A stretch of 64,000 bases of DNA from Blasia pusilla (lineage: Eukaryota > Marchantiophyta > Marchantiopsida > Blasiales): NCBI GenBank assembly GCA_050084515.1, contig CM114271.1, forward strand, positions 49,042,001 through 49,106,000, written 5' to 3'. Shown in pieces: positions 14,476 through 25,174 of the stretch. The notes under the pieces were generated by a model. The model was not told the DNA's origin. It made no database searches and was given only the letters and a program-made list of their open reading frames with translations. How positions within the stretch are numbered: the first letter of the stretch is position 1; the number at the start of each line of letters is the position of its first letter. Position numbers and translations under genes: made by a program.

Positions 14476-15752
14476 TGTCGTATAGTAAAATCAACCATTA
14501 AGTGTAAACTCCTTCGTCATTAAGTGTTAGATAGAGTTTCATACGTATTAAATAAATTGGCTTAGAAAAAGGAGATTCTTATGTTTAAACCTCTTTATGG
14601 TGCCTCTTTTATGCGGGCCCAACTTTAGGAAAAGGAGGTAATAAATAAAAGATGACTTTATAAAAGTAAAGTAGTTGCTTTAATGAAAAGCAAAAGTAGT
14701 CTTGGTTGGTGGCTAGGTTAGTTGGGGTAATTTGAAAAATATCATGTGGGTAAAAGAGGATATTTTGGAAGAGATAAGAGGAAATCTACTTGTGTCAAAA
14801 TGTGATTGGCTAAGCCTTGGGAGGAAGCCATGTGGCACAAGATAAGATAAGCTCTATTTCGTACTCTTGTGGATCCCTTGTGGGTATATAAAGAGGAGGG
14901 ACCTTCAAGGGTTCATCACCTTCTATTCCACATCTTGAGTCTCTCGTGTCTCTCTTGAGTGTATGGCTTTGGGATTGCTTGCTCTTCCAATGAGAGTGGA
15001 TCACCCCTCTTGGGAGAGTAACTTGATCATGGTCTATTCTTCGAGAGGTTTCTAGAGTGTGGTGTGTGTGTGTGGGGGGATGAGAGGTTTGTCACCAGAG
15101 AGGAGTTTAGTCATACTAAAATAGCGGATGTTTTGGCTTGTTACTTTCCCAATGAGAGTGGATTACCCCTCTTGGGAGAATAACTCCGCCAAAACCCATT
15201 CTTGAGGAGAGTAGAGAATGTCCATCAAGCATGGATAGGGGTGGAGCAATTTAGTGTGCCCGACTTTCCTTTCCTCAATCCTTACCATGTCAAGGTACTC
15301 TTTGTAGATAGGCACTGGTTCACTCGCTATTTAGTTTATCACTTTGGGGAGGCGTTCATGAACCAGGTCATGCAATCTCCAAATCCGATGATTCTTCCTA
15401 TCGTTACATATGGAAGGACATGGGATTGTATTTGTATGTCCTTATATAGCGATCCATGGATGTCAATAGGCCTGGTCAAGTAGGGTTTAACACTAGTTGT
15501 GCTATCTTCCTCGTGTACAAACGTAAAATAGTTTATAGGGATTTTATAGTTAGGAATTTCGGGGTCCGATGTTACGAAGAAGTGATCGCCTCGGCACTTC
15601 CATTTGTGATACCTATCGTGAGAGAATGGAGAGTGTACATCATAATTTTGTAGTGAAAAAGGAGAACTTATTAGAGATTTCACCTTGCATCGACCGCATC
15701 TACCGCAGCTAGAAGGCCCGCCCTTGCTCGAAGAAAGATTCTCGACACGACA
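14476..15752 (+). mobile_element. Solo LTR, family L2 (copy 1)
   Basis: This 1,277-bp unit begins TGTCGTATAG and ends CTCGACACGACA, giving TG...CA ends with short inverted termini. It is flanked by a 4-bp direct repeat ACGC (14472-14475 and 15753-15756). No internal retroelement coding sequence in the same orientation adjoins it, so it is best read as a solo LTR left by LTR-LTR recombination. It closely matches the minus-strand copy at 23633-24912; a 64-codon antisense frame (14810-15004) translates identically in both. TATATAAAGAGG at 14885-14896 is a plausible LTR TATA box. Confidence 0.85.
14884..14897 (+). promoter_or_regulatory. Candidate TATA box of L2 LTR
   Basis: GTATATAAAGAGG sits about 400 bp into the LTR. 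It is conserved in the L2 copies at 23633-24912 (as the reverse complement) and at 44773-45764 (near 45186). Position and conservation fit an LTR promoter; no transcript evidence is available. Confidence 0.4.
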
Positions 15753-15756
15753 ACGC

Positions 15757-16803
15757 TGAGGTAGATCTTCACTCAACATTAAAGAACCTCACAGAGATCT
15801 CAACAAAAAGTTGGCTTCTCCTACTTTCGGAACTCAATCCGTCTAGGCAGGCTACTCTCTGTCAAACAGATGTCTTACAACTCCGTGTTGATTATTCTAT
15901 TGATGAAAAGGTTCTCCTGATTCAATCTTCACATTGTAGACCCAATGAGAATACTCAAACATATACATCGTACATCAGAATGAAGAAATGAGTACTTTAC
16001 TACTCCATCAAGAATGAGAAAGCTTCAAAAGTGTAAACAAGTGTGAGAGGATACTACTCTCTTGCTCGGACCATTCTTACAGCATAAGGACTTCGTAAAA
16101 GAATGATGAGGATAGCTACTTTCATGCCTCTTAAATATTCTCCGAAATAGGAGTGGTTCTAAGGATTCGAAGCGTTCTTGAGGAATATGGTGTCTCTTCA
16201 AAATTTGTAACTACCTAGATCTATGGTGCTCTTTTCTTTTCCTATGATCCCTGAGCGTAACTATACTAACTTCCTATTTGATACAAAAAGTGGCGCCTCT
16301 TCCTAGTCTAACTGTTCTAACGGTGTGCCGCTTGAAATCAATTCGATTGTTAGCTTCGTTTCGATGTGAAGTCTGGACCTCTTTTGCTTCCTTTGAGGAC
16401 GAAGCTCTTCCTCTTGATCTGAAGACAAAGCGCTCCATTCTTCACTTTTATTCCAGGGGCTTCGTTCTTCATGCTTCGATAAAGAGCAAAGTACTTCTTG
16501 TTCTTCTTCTTCATCATGCTTCGTTCAAGAGCGAAGCACTTTATAAACAAGTTCTTAATAAGGCTTCGTTGTCTTTTCCAAGCTTTGCTCTTAGTCTTTA
16601 GACTTCCTTACTCCATTTCCATCTCCTCTAAGGAAAATCCTTGATTTTTCACCTCTCTGCCTTTTCCTAGGAGCTTCATGATTTCTTTCATTATTACTCA
16701 TTCTTCTACTACACAAACATAATATCCAAAATCATTATGTATACACAAGTTTTCTTCGAATAAAAAGTTCTAAATCTTTAAAAGTACAAAATTGCGGGTA
16801 TCA
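15757..16803 (-). mobile_element. Probable 3' LTR region of gypsy element G2 (left end not placed)
   Basis: On the minus strand the LTR starts TGATACCCGCAATTTTG at 16803. Its first 90 bases recur at 26589-26671, at the other end of G2, as TGATACACGCAATTTTG. That shared start immediately follows a purine run, as a 3' LTR should. The left limit is obscure because the opposite LTR is truncated to those 90 bases. The segment 16340-16590 is rich in GCTTCG/CGAAGC words, which also recur through the G2 3' ORF. Confidence 0.55.
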
Positions 16804-16822
16804 TATACCCCCTTCCTCAAAT
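16804..16822 (-). other. Polypurine tract of G2
   Basis: Minus-strand GAGGAAGGGGG lies just before the TGATACCCGC start of the 3' LTR. This is the expected position and composition of the plus-strand primer of an LTR retrotransposon. Confidence 0.55.
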
Positions 16823-16973
16823 GTGAGCCGCCCCGGCGAACACTTCATGCTGCACCTTCTAAATTCATAAAAGTATCGTCTAAACTATCCAACTCAGTTG
16901 TAGGTGGAAAATGACCATGAATAGTGGAAGGTTTATTAGCAATATTGGGGGTGTGATTCCGCATCTTCTCTCA

Positions 16974-17777
16974 CTATTTGATAATAACTAACAAAGTTCC
17001 TAACACTTCGTTCTCGACTAATATATTTGATGGATTAAACAGAGGAAGTTCTTCAAGATTGATCGTGATGTTGGGTACGACTTCCGAGAGAGACTTCGTA
17101 TGATTGTCGAACTGGCATTTCCAATTTTTGTTGACATAATCGATCTCCTCGCTCATCTGTTGTTCGAAGCTCTTGGCTGCTTCCTTGATAAACTCCTTGA
17201 CATCTTCAGGGTCTAACAGCACTTCGTTGAGCAGCTTCTGCTCCGCCTCCAAGACAGCGATCCTACCGGTGGCTTCTGACCATTGTGCCACTAAGTCCTT
17301 GTTAGTTTCTTGTTGTTCTTGAAGTAACTTCAAAGCTTGAGCGTTCTGTGTCGCTACTTTCTTGAACTTGTGGCTGATAAGATGCATTTGTTGTCGGTAT
17401 TGTTGAATCAACTGCAAAGCTTCCTTGACTTGCGAAGCCAACTCATCAGCCCCACACTCCATGTTGATCGCTAAGCTTTCCCATTGGCGTGCATTCCGCG
17501 ATTCATATTGAGCGTGGATGAAATCGCTTTGAGCTTTACGAAGCGCCATCTTAGTGTCTTCGACTTCTTGATTTTGAAGCTCAAGGTTTATCTCTGCTAC
17601 CTTGCGCTGTGCTTCGTTCTCTGATGAAGCTTGCGCCCTACAGATGATGTCATCGAGCGCTTGTAAATATTGGTCCACACCTACTGTGTTGTCAAGGTGG
17701 AGTACTTGCTGTAATTGGTTCATGATAGGAACTGCCAGATTCATAAACCACACCATGTGGTTTGCGGTTTGTGTCAT
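16974..17777 (-). CDS. G2 3' ORF, C-terminal coiled-coil part
   Basis: An uninterrupted 267-codon minus-strand frame lies downstream of the G2 integrase. It is rich in Gln, Glu, Lys and Ala, with long heptad-like stretches (for example ALKLLQEQQETNKDLVAQWS and IAVLEAEQKLLNEVLLDPED), so an extended coiled coil is likely over roughly residues 50-220. No transmembrane segment or signal peptide is obvious, which argues against an envelope-like protein even though it sits in the env position. It probably continues the frame fragments at 18092-18697 as one protein. I do not recognise a family. It stays open while the pol region next to it is full of stops, which is notable. Expression is unknown. 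Confidence 0.55.
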   Translation of the reverse strand: MTQTANHMVWFMNLAVPIMNQLQQVLHLDNTVGVDQYLQALDDIICRAQASSENEAQRKVAEINLELQNQEVEDTKMALRKAQSDFIHAQYESRNARQWESLAINMECGADELASQVKEALQLIQQYRQQMHLISHKFKKVATQNAQALKLLQEQQETNKDLVAQWSEATGRIAVLEAEQKLLNEVLLDPEDVKEFIKEAAKSFEQQMSEEIDYVNKNWKCQFDNHTKSLSEVVPNITINLEELPLFNPSNILVENEVLGTLLVIIK

Positions 17778-18091
17778 GCAACGAAGAGTAGGGATCTCTT
17801 TGCTAGAGCGAGGCGTCTCCTCGGAGTCTTCCTGCGGTGCTGGCTCTATTTCGGAGGGGATCTCGAAATATACTCTTCCTCGCTTTGGTCTTGGCAGTTC
17901 GGTTGGCCCCTCGTCTTTGCCTCAAGCCAAAGTATGTGGGTGTTGTCTCGGGGCTGCTTCGTGCATCGGGGTGACTTCGCAGCTTCTGGTGGACCCCTTT
18001 TCGCTCTTTCTTGGTAAGCGTACGGGAGTGAATTGCGACCAATCCAGCGCCTCATCGGCCGTCAATTCCTACTTATGAATGTACAAATGGA

Positions 18092-18697
18092 TTAAAAAAG
18101 GAGATAGGAATGACTTCGCACTTGGATGAAGCGCTTCGAGCATTGCACGTACGGCCCATCCACGAATGAAGCGAAGTCGACTCCCGGTGCTTCGGGGTCT
18201 AGGTGCTGTTTCCAGAGGATGTAGCACATCTTAACGAGCTTATTCATCAAGTAGTAAGAACGAGCAGGATAAAACAAAGTCATTAAGTGCTTGCAAAATT
18301 GTCCAAACAAGGGCGGGGACAACGAAGTAGCTTTGTTGCCATTCCTGTCGAGGCGCTCGGATATCACACAGTCGAGTGCCAATAAATCTTCGTGCTTTAC
18401 CATCAATTTGGTGTCATACTCGTACTCCGGAGCGGCCGGGAGAATATAAGTTGTTCACCAATCATCCGGCGTCCACTATTGGGGCTGAGCGCGATACCGA
18501 AGACCCCTTCTCTGGAACTTGGTTGCTGCAGTCAAGAAGCGAAGCTCTCCGAGTAGTTCTCCTGACGTAAAGGTCCAATTAGCTTGAAAAAAGGTCTCCA
18601 TCGATCGCTCCTCGAGTGCTTCGACTAATTCCGGTGACAGCTTTATCAAAGGCATAGCCGCACTTTGTAAGATGGGCGTAGAGTCATCATAAGTCAT
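18092..18697 (-). pseudogene. G2 3' ORF, N-terminal part (broken)
   Basis: Two minus-strand frames lie between the integrase and the coiled-coil ORF: 18697-18476 (beginning MTYDDSTPILQSAAMPLIKL) and 18406-18092 (VISERLDRNG, FYPARSYYLMNKLVKMCYIL, LDPEAPGVDFASFVDG). They are interrupted by stops near 18470 and 18090, but the order and strand fit a single long ORF of some 550-600 residues that ends at 16974. Such additional sense ORFs after integrase occur in several plant gypsy lineages. The function is unknown and no catalytic motif is visible. Confidence 0.45.
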
Positions 18698-18951
18698 GGC
18701 GGTAAATCTATCTCAATGTGCTCCGCGCTTCGGTCGGCTACGCAGCTTTGTGGTGACTCCATCCATGAAACTAACCGTCTGGTTAATCAAGGGGCGGTTG
18801 TATAGTCAAGGCACTATGTTGTTTCTTGGTCGTGACTGTTACAATCCAGACGCATCACTCAGGGTCGGCGCTTTGCCGAAGCCTCAATACCTCTGCGCTT
18901 CGTGCTTTGCATAAGTACGAAGCAGTCTCCCAACTCCCCTTCCTCCCGCTT

Positions 18952-19870
18952 TTAGTCCGGGTAGGGTTGCGGCTCATGATACCTTCGAACATGCATTCCA
19001 TTGACACAAGTTGGGAGTGCTTCTCCCTGTAAGCTCCCCAACTGTAGTGATCCATTTTCATATATTTCTAACACATGGTAGGGTCCCATCCAATTCAATT
19101 TTAACTTCCCGGGGAACTTTATCCGACGGTTATCATACAACACGAGGTCCCCGACGCTTATAGATTGCGGACGTAGATGTCGGTCATACCATTTTTTTCT
19201 TTCATCTTGTACACGTTTGGTCTCGCGTAGAGCCAAGATGCAAGCTTCCTCCAATGCTATTAAGGTCTCATTCCTTCCCTAGAGAACTTTGGCGACGTCC
19301 TCCGTTCTATTTCCCTCCAACACGCGATAAGTGGGCAGAGCCCATTCAATAGGTGTCAAGGGTTGAATTCCATAAGTCAGGTACAACGGGGTATACTTTG
19401 TAGTAACCTTCTCGGCTGTCCGATAGGCCCATAATGCGGCTGCAATTTTCATGTCCCAATCATAGGAATATGTAACCGTCAATCAATTCAATATCCGGCA
19501 GATTAGTCCGTTGGATTTTTCAGTTAACCCGTTGGCTTTAGGGTTGTAGGGCGTCGTCTTCCGATGCTTAATTAGGAAGTGGGACGTTAGAGACTCAATA
19601 GTCTGGTTCAGAAAATGGGTGCCATGATCATTGACTAATTCCAACGGGTAGCCATACCGGGTGATAATCATTTCGTACAAAAATTTGGCCCCCTCCTCAC
19701 TATCATCTTTGCGCGTGGCCACCGCCTCCACCATCTTGGTACAATAGTCGATAGCTATCAAAATATATTTTCACCTCGTTTGGCGGGTGGCGGATGAAAT
19801 AGGTCCCACAAAGTCAATCCCCCATTTTTCAAAAGGAGCTAGGGGCATGATTGGTATCAAAGGCCACCGC
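18952..19870 (-). pseudogene. G2 integrase
   Basis: The integrase core is clear on the minus strand: GIDFVGPI near 19830 (first Asp), LVNDHGTHF near 19630 (second Asp) and NGLTEKSNGL near 19520 (Glu). Together these are the DDE triad of a retroviral-type integrase that inserts element DNA. The C-terminal part (19254-18952) contains VGDLVLYDNRRIKFPG and WMGPYHV, the GPY/F module of gypsy integrases. No chromodomain follows. Stops at about 19482, 19278 and 19761 split it into frames, so this copy is dead. Conserved order with RNase H upstream and the 3' ORF downstream places it in G2. Confidence 0.85.
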
Positions 19871-20538
19871 AATGTAGCCGTTGGTAGACCCGCTCTCTAA
19901 CATGCATTACAACTCTGAATAAAGTGATCTAAAAGATTTTCTTGACAATATTTTTAACAGCCTAGTGTGCCCCGGAATCGGCCGCATGCATGGCTCGGAT
20001 GACCTAGGGAATTTCAAGAAGCTTCAAGCATCGCCGGTGGATACTCTTATCAAAGCAATTTGAATAGTACTCCCTGACACAACTCATAGGGTCCCATTTT
20101 ATGTAAAAAGATTGCTCATTCCTTTGCTATCATAGGGGCTGGAAGTTGTAGGGTAACCAAGAAACAAAAAATATTTTCATAGAGGGATTGGCTCAATCGG
20201 TCCTCAGTGATTTGGAACAGGTCCTCATCGGGAAAGGTGTCGTCCACGGACTGTGTGAGATCTGCGTTTGTCATCCGCAACCCGGAGAGAAAACTCCCAA
20301 CGGTTTGTATGGACCCTTGGATTACTTAGGAATGACATCAAATGTAAATTCCTGGAGTCTGGCAGGATCCATCGCGTTAATGCAACTCGGGAAAGGTCCG
20401 CCTTGAGTGATCATTGAGTGCAAAATGGTCTACATGAAAGACAAACTCATACCCTAATAAATGATGACGGAACTTTTTGCAAGAGTCTTAAGACCATTCC
20501 CAACGCCTCCCCTTCGGTAGTGGTGTCTTTTTTATGAG

Positions 20539-20787
20539 TCAAGATAGCAAACTGCATCTTGAGTCGTGTTTGTTATCATCAAGTTGGCTGAGCACCACTC
20601 CAATGGCAAATGACGATGTGTCCACATATACGTGGAATGGTTTTGCCCAGGTGGGAGACCAAAGCACGGGAGCCGTTCGCAATGCTTCCTCTAATGCTTC
20701 AAATGCTGCTTGGTAGGGTGGGGTCCACTCCCATTTGGTGGCCTTCTTAGTAACAAGTCGGTTAGGGATCTTGATTTTCTCCAACAT
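20539..20787 (-). pseudogene. G2 RNase H domain start
   Basis: The minus-strand frame reads WEWTPPYQAAFEALEEALRT, then PFHVYVDTSSFAIGVVLSQ. This is the RT-connection and first catalytic Asp region of gypsy RNase H, which degrades the RNA template during reverse transcription. The remainder (20538-19900) is recognisable only in pieces (FVFHVDHFAL near 20440) because of stops and shifts. Confidence 0.75.
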
Positions 20788-20828
20788 AATCCTTTATAAA
20801 CTTATTTTTGAGTAATATCCGATGTGCC

Positions 20829-21430
20829 CTAGGAACCCTCTGGATGAAATGACAAGATTTGTGGGTGGTTCCAATGCGTGATAATATCCATTTTGGCCTT
20901 ATCCTTCAATTCCTTGGGGATGAGGAAGTGTCCCAACAAAATCCCTTGTTTCATGGCAATATATGATTTTTCAGGATGAAGGGATAAATGCACTTCACGA
21001 CAACGAGCAAGGGTTAATTCTAATTTTTGCAAGTGTTCGGCTTCTGTACTGAAGATACAAAAGTCATCGAGGAAAATTTTGACAAACTTTCGCAAATACT
21101 CTTGGAAGATGGAAATCATCATCCGTTGGAAGGTGGCGTTTCATTGCACAAAAATTTTGGATAAAGGTACCCCACCATCCGTGGTGAAGGTTGTGATGGG
21201 CCGATCTTTCTCTCTAATGGATACCCATTAGAAAGAGTACCCATCCAAAAGGTATAATGGTGGGGTACCTTGGCGACTTTGTCCAAAATTTTTCAATGAA
21301 AGGAAGGGGATGATGGTCCTTCAAAGTGGCCGAATTCAATTTCGGATAATCTTGGTAGACTCTGATTTTTCCTGTTGCTTTTTGGGTACAATCACAATGG
21401 GCGACACCCACTCGCTGCTTAACAAGGGAT
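20829..21430 (-). pseudogene. G2 reverse transcriptase
   Basis: Minus-strand fragments include KIRVYQDYPKLNSATLKDHH with PLPFIEKF (21411-21290), then NATFQRMMISIF and FVKIFLDDFCIFS (21122-21050). The last gives an FLDD catalytic motif in place of the usual YxDD, followed by HLQKLELTLARCREVHLSLH. This is the palm of a Ty3/gypsy RT. Several frameshifts and stops separate the fragments, and the usual MPFGL block is lost. Confidence 0.8.
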
Positions 21431-21979
21431 AAATTATTCCGGCTTCGAGACGCTGGTCAATTTTGTTTGTGACTAACAATGAGTATTTTCGGTTTGGGAA
21501 CCGCTGCCATCCAAGGAATTCGGACCGATAAGGCCAACCTTCTTTATATCAATCCAGTGTTCACCATACCGTGATGGAATTCTTGTCATTTCATCCATGG
21601 AGTACGCAAATACATCCAAATACTCAAAAAATAAGTTTTTATACTTAATGAGATTTGTTGGAGACAACAAATCGAGATTTGAAGCATTAGAGACTTGCGA
21701 ACGACTTGTAATTAAGACTCCCACTGGACGCAAAAGTCTTTTCTTGAACCATATTTTTCGTGGAATCGTCATTGCCATTGGAATGTGCTATGACCTAGCT
21801 TCTCTTCCTCTCGGGCCGACCTCTGTTTGCTAGGTGCCGACTCTTCATCTATTTCATAGCATTCTAAAAAATATACGTTAGAAGAGGACTTAGGAGTTTG
21901 CTCTTGTCCGATGTTAGCCATCATTTATTAGGGTATGGCGTTTTCTCCTTGAGGTGGTCATGATTTCCACGATAGCTCG

Positions 21980-22400
21980 ATGAGTCATTTCAGGGCCTGA
22001 TCCGGAGCGTGGAACGTAAACCGTCTTCTTTTCCAGTCAATGATCACTCTTGCACCGTAAAGCCAGGGTCTTCCAATAACCAAGGGATAGCCAGAGGCCG
22101 TTAAGGGCTGCAACACTAAGTAATCCAATAGAAATAGCACCCCCAACATCGAGGACTTGTGAATTGTCCGAGGGTCCTCTATGAAAATATTTTTTGTTTC
22201 TTGGCGAACCCAGTACTTGTTGGTGGCGGGCTCTACGTGTATCAAAGGGCTTGATTTTGTGCTATCATAATATTGATGGCACTCCCCGAGTCAGTGGGGA
22301 ATTTCTTAATGGTGTGCCCGTCAATCTCGACTTTGACTTTCGGGGCTCCCAAATCTTCTACTTCAATGCGGAATAAGTCCACCACCGGCGGACGATTGAC
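21980..22400 (-). pseudogene. G2 aspartic protease region
   Basis: The minus-strand frame near 22245-21985 ends with ASGYPLVIGRPWLYGARVII and DWKRRRFTF. This is the flap-to-end block (I-GRPWL) typical of plant gypsy protease. Upstream (22376-22250) lies a worn segment with DSGSAINIM-like reading near 22290. Protease would cut the gag-pol polyprotein. It is broken by stops. Confidence 0.6.
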
Positions 22401-22867
22401 GGCTTCTTGGTAAAAATTTTCAAGAAAATCTTTTAGATGGGACTTTTACCGTTAACCGGTTATCCATTAGAGCTTGGGTAGTAAGGTGATATTTTTGGGG
22501 TTGATGCCAAATCCCCAGTAAGTCTAGGCCTCTAAAACCATGGGGAAAGTGACTTTGTGGGAGCGCTATTTTCCGCCTTTTAGGTCTTTGAAGATGGTTT
22601 TGATCCCGTTCTTGGTGTCGATCCAAGATGGTGGACCTGGTCCCAAACCTATTCCTTGACGTCGATGGAAGTTTTGGGATGATTATCACCCGGTCAAATG
22701 GTCAAAATCTCCTTTGAGAATGGCTTTTGATCATGCGGAAGGTATCATTGCCTTTGGTCTTCTTGGGTCTTAACGCCCCACTTTCCTAATTAAGATGAAG
22801 CGCCTATCCGGGTCTTGGTTTTCCTCCGGTGCAGGTTTGGACCTCATGGTGACCTAAAGAGCCTTGT

Positions 22868-23632
22868 TCATGATTGAATTGATTGGAGTCTTACATATTC
22901 CCGATTCCCATCGGCCTCCTCTTCCTCGATGGTAACTCGCCTTGCTTTAGGAGATACCAACTCCTCCACTCGGACGAGCTGAACATTTACTTCATTTTTG
23001 GACTCTGTTGGTGCCGTTGGGGTAGTTACATACTTGACCAACAATCGCAAAACCTTGGGCTCCGGGAAGTCCACGGCAGTGTGCCCGCCTTTCTTACAAT
23101 TCCCGCACAACGGATAGAGTCCTACGGGTCTCTTGGTGTTTGGGCAATTGTTGGCCCAATGGTCGGCCGTCCCGTAGTTATAAGTGTAGTTCCTTTTTAT
23201 TGGCGGCGTGAAGGTCGCCACACCCATAATCTGTCTTAGGGGTCGCTACTCCCCGTACTACGGGGGTACATATCTTGGGATCCAACTTTGTCCTGAATTA
23301 GGGGTTGGCATGGCTTGGATTGCATAACATCCTTCCCATTGGTCGGCTTCATACCACCCCTCTTTTGCCGTTGGTTCTTCCTGGATCCCACGTAAATCTC
23401 TCTGAATGTGACATTCTTGAGCAATATGCCCTTGGGTTCCGTAGGCACTGCACCACACGCTGGGTCTCACCAAACCTGGTCTAGTACTTTCAACTCCGCC
23501 ATTTTTTTACTTAACTCTTCTATGGCAGACTTGCCCGACTTCTTCGATGTCCCTCGTACTGGACTGACAGACCTTCGTGGGCCATGCTTGGTAGGCTTGC
23601 CTTTCCTTCCTTGCTTGGGAGTGCAGTAGCGT
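22868..23632 (-). pseudogene. G2 gag, zinc-knuckle part
   Basis: Two to three CCHC-type knuckles are seen on the minus strand: WCSAYGTQGHIAQEC (23460-23400), YNYGTADHWANNC (23190-23150) and CGNCKKGGHTAVDF (23110-23060). Each has lost one ligand, Cys to Tyr or Phe. The first is preceded by KSAIEELSKKMAELKV. These bind element RNA in the nucleocapsid. The part joins the N-terminal gag at 25175 once the L2 LTR insertion (23633-25174) is discounted. Confidence 0.7.
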
Positions 23633-24912
23633 TGTCGTGTCGAGAGCCTTTCTTCGAGTAAGGGCAGGTCTTCTAACTACGGAAAACGCGGTCGATGCAA
23701 GCCGAACTCTCTAAGAAGTTCTCCTTTTTCAATACAAGATTATTATGTATACTCTCCATTCTCTTACGAAAGGTATTACAAATGGAAGTGCCAAGGCAAT
23801 CACTTTTTCGTAACATCGGACCCCGAAATTCCTAACTATAAAATCCATATAAACTACTTTTACACTTGTACACGAGGAAGATAGCACAACTAGTGTTAAA
23901 CCCTACTTGAGCAGGCCTATTGACGTTCATGGATCGCTATATAAGGACATACAAAGTACAATCCCATATCCTTCTATATGTGACGATAGGAAGGATCACC
24001 GGAGTTGGAGATTGAATGACCTGGTTCATAAACGCCTCCCAAAGTGATAAACCAAATAACGAGTGAACCCATGCCTATCTACAAAGAATATCTTGACATG
24101 GTATGGATTGAGGAAAGGAAAGTCGGGCACAACTCGTGCTCCACCCCTATCCATGTTTGATAGACATTCTCTACTCTCCTCAAGAATAGGTTTTGCCGGA
24201 GTTATTCTCCCAAGAGGGGTAATCCACTCTCATTGGGGAAGTAACAAGCCAAAATATTCACTATTTTAGTATGACTAAACTCCTCTAAGGTGACAAACCT
24301 TTCATCTCGACACACACACACCACACTCTAGAAACCTCTCGAAAAATAGACCATGATCAAGTTACTCTCCCAAGAGGGGTGATCCACTCTCATTGGAAGA
24401 GCAAGCAATCCCAAAGCCATACACTCAAGAGAGACACGAGAGACTCAAGATGTGGAATAGAAGGTGATGAACCCTTGAAGGTCCCTCCTCTTTATATACC
24501 CACAAGGGATCCACAAGAGTATGAAATAGAGCTTATCTTATCTTGTGCCACATGGCTTCCTCCCAAGGCTTAGCCAATCACATTTTGACACAAGTAGATT
24601 TCCTCTTATCTCTTCCAAAATATCCTCTTTTACCCACTTGATATTTTCCAAATTACCTCAACTAACCTAGTCATCAACCAAGCCTACTTTTGCTTTTCAT
24701 TAAAGCATCAACCTCACTACTTTACTTTTATAAAGTCATCTTTTATTTATTATCTATTTTCCTAAAGTTGGGCCCGCATAAAAGAGGCACCATAAAGAGG
24801 TTTAAACACGGGAATTTCCTTTTCCTAAGCTAATTTACTTAATACTAATAAAACTCTATCTAACACTTAACGAGGAAGGAGTTTACACACTGGCTGATTT
24901 TACTAGGCGACA
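23633..24912 (-). mobile_element. L2 LTR (copy 2), nested in G2 gag
   Basis: This minus-strand copy of the L2 LTR runs from TGTCGCCTAG at 24912 to CTCGACACGACA at 23633 (1,280 bp). It is very close in sequence to copy 1. It lies inside the G2 gag frame and is preceded by a 240-bp module and a second 19-bp LTR start at 25156-25174. Outer flanks ACGC (minus strand: before TGTCATATAG at 25175 and after ACGACA at 23632) form a 4-bp target duplication. The whole 23633-25174 block therefore entered as one unit. Confidence 0.8.
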
Positions 24913-25174
24913 ACGTTCGTTGATTCTCTGACTTGCGTCGCCATCACGTATTTTGTTTTGGCCGCCACCATTATCAAAGTTTCGTCATCAACCAATGATG
25001 GCAGATGACCTCTGTTGTGGTGTTTGAGTTTTGATTTTATGTTGCTATGTTGTGATTGGTAGCCTCTCGATGACGATCGTATACCGTGCTGTGATGCTCG
25101 TAGTCGCAACGCGCCGCTGATTGCAGCTTGTGGCCACACCGCACCGCACCGCACCCCGCTGATTTTACTATATG
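24913..25174 (-). repeat. Module e plus short duplicate of the L2 LTR start
   Basis: About 243 bp precede the LTR on the minus strand and are homologous to 44511-44772, where they precede another L2 LTR at the same junction. The block contains a GTGCGGTGCGGTGCGG run and ends GAGAATCAACGAACGT. It is bracketed by two copies of the LTR start, TGTCATATAGTAAAATCAGC at 25174-25155 and TGTCGCCTAGTAAAATCAGC at 24912. L2 copy 1 lacks it. It looks like an LTR subfamily insert or a captured flank. Confidence 0.6.

Noticed and set aside
14810-15004. Conserved 64-codon ORF found three times (also 24379-24573 and 45111-45305)
   Set aside because: It lies antisense inside the L2 LTR in every copy. Conservation reflects LTR identity, not a gene.
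21150-21296. Apparent inverted repeat around GGTACCCCACCAT in the G2 RT
   Set aside because: The flanking RT reads in expected order on one strand; the match is short and interrupted and gives no evidence of a rearrangement.
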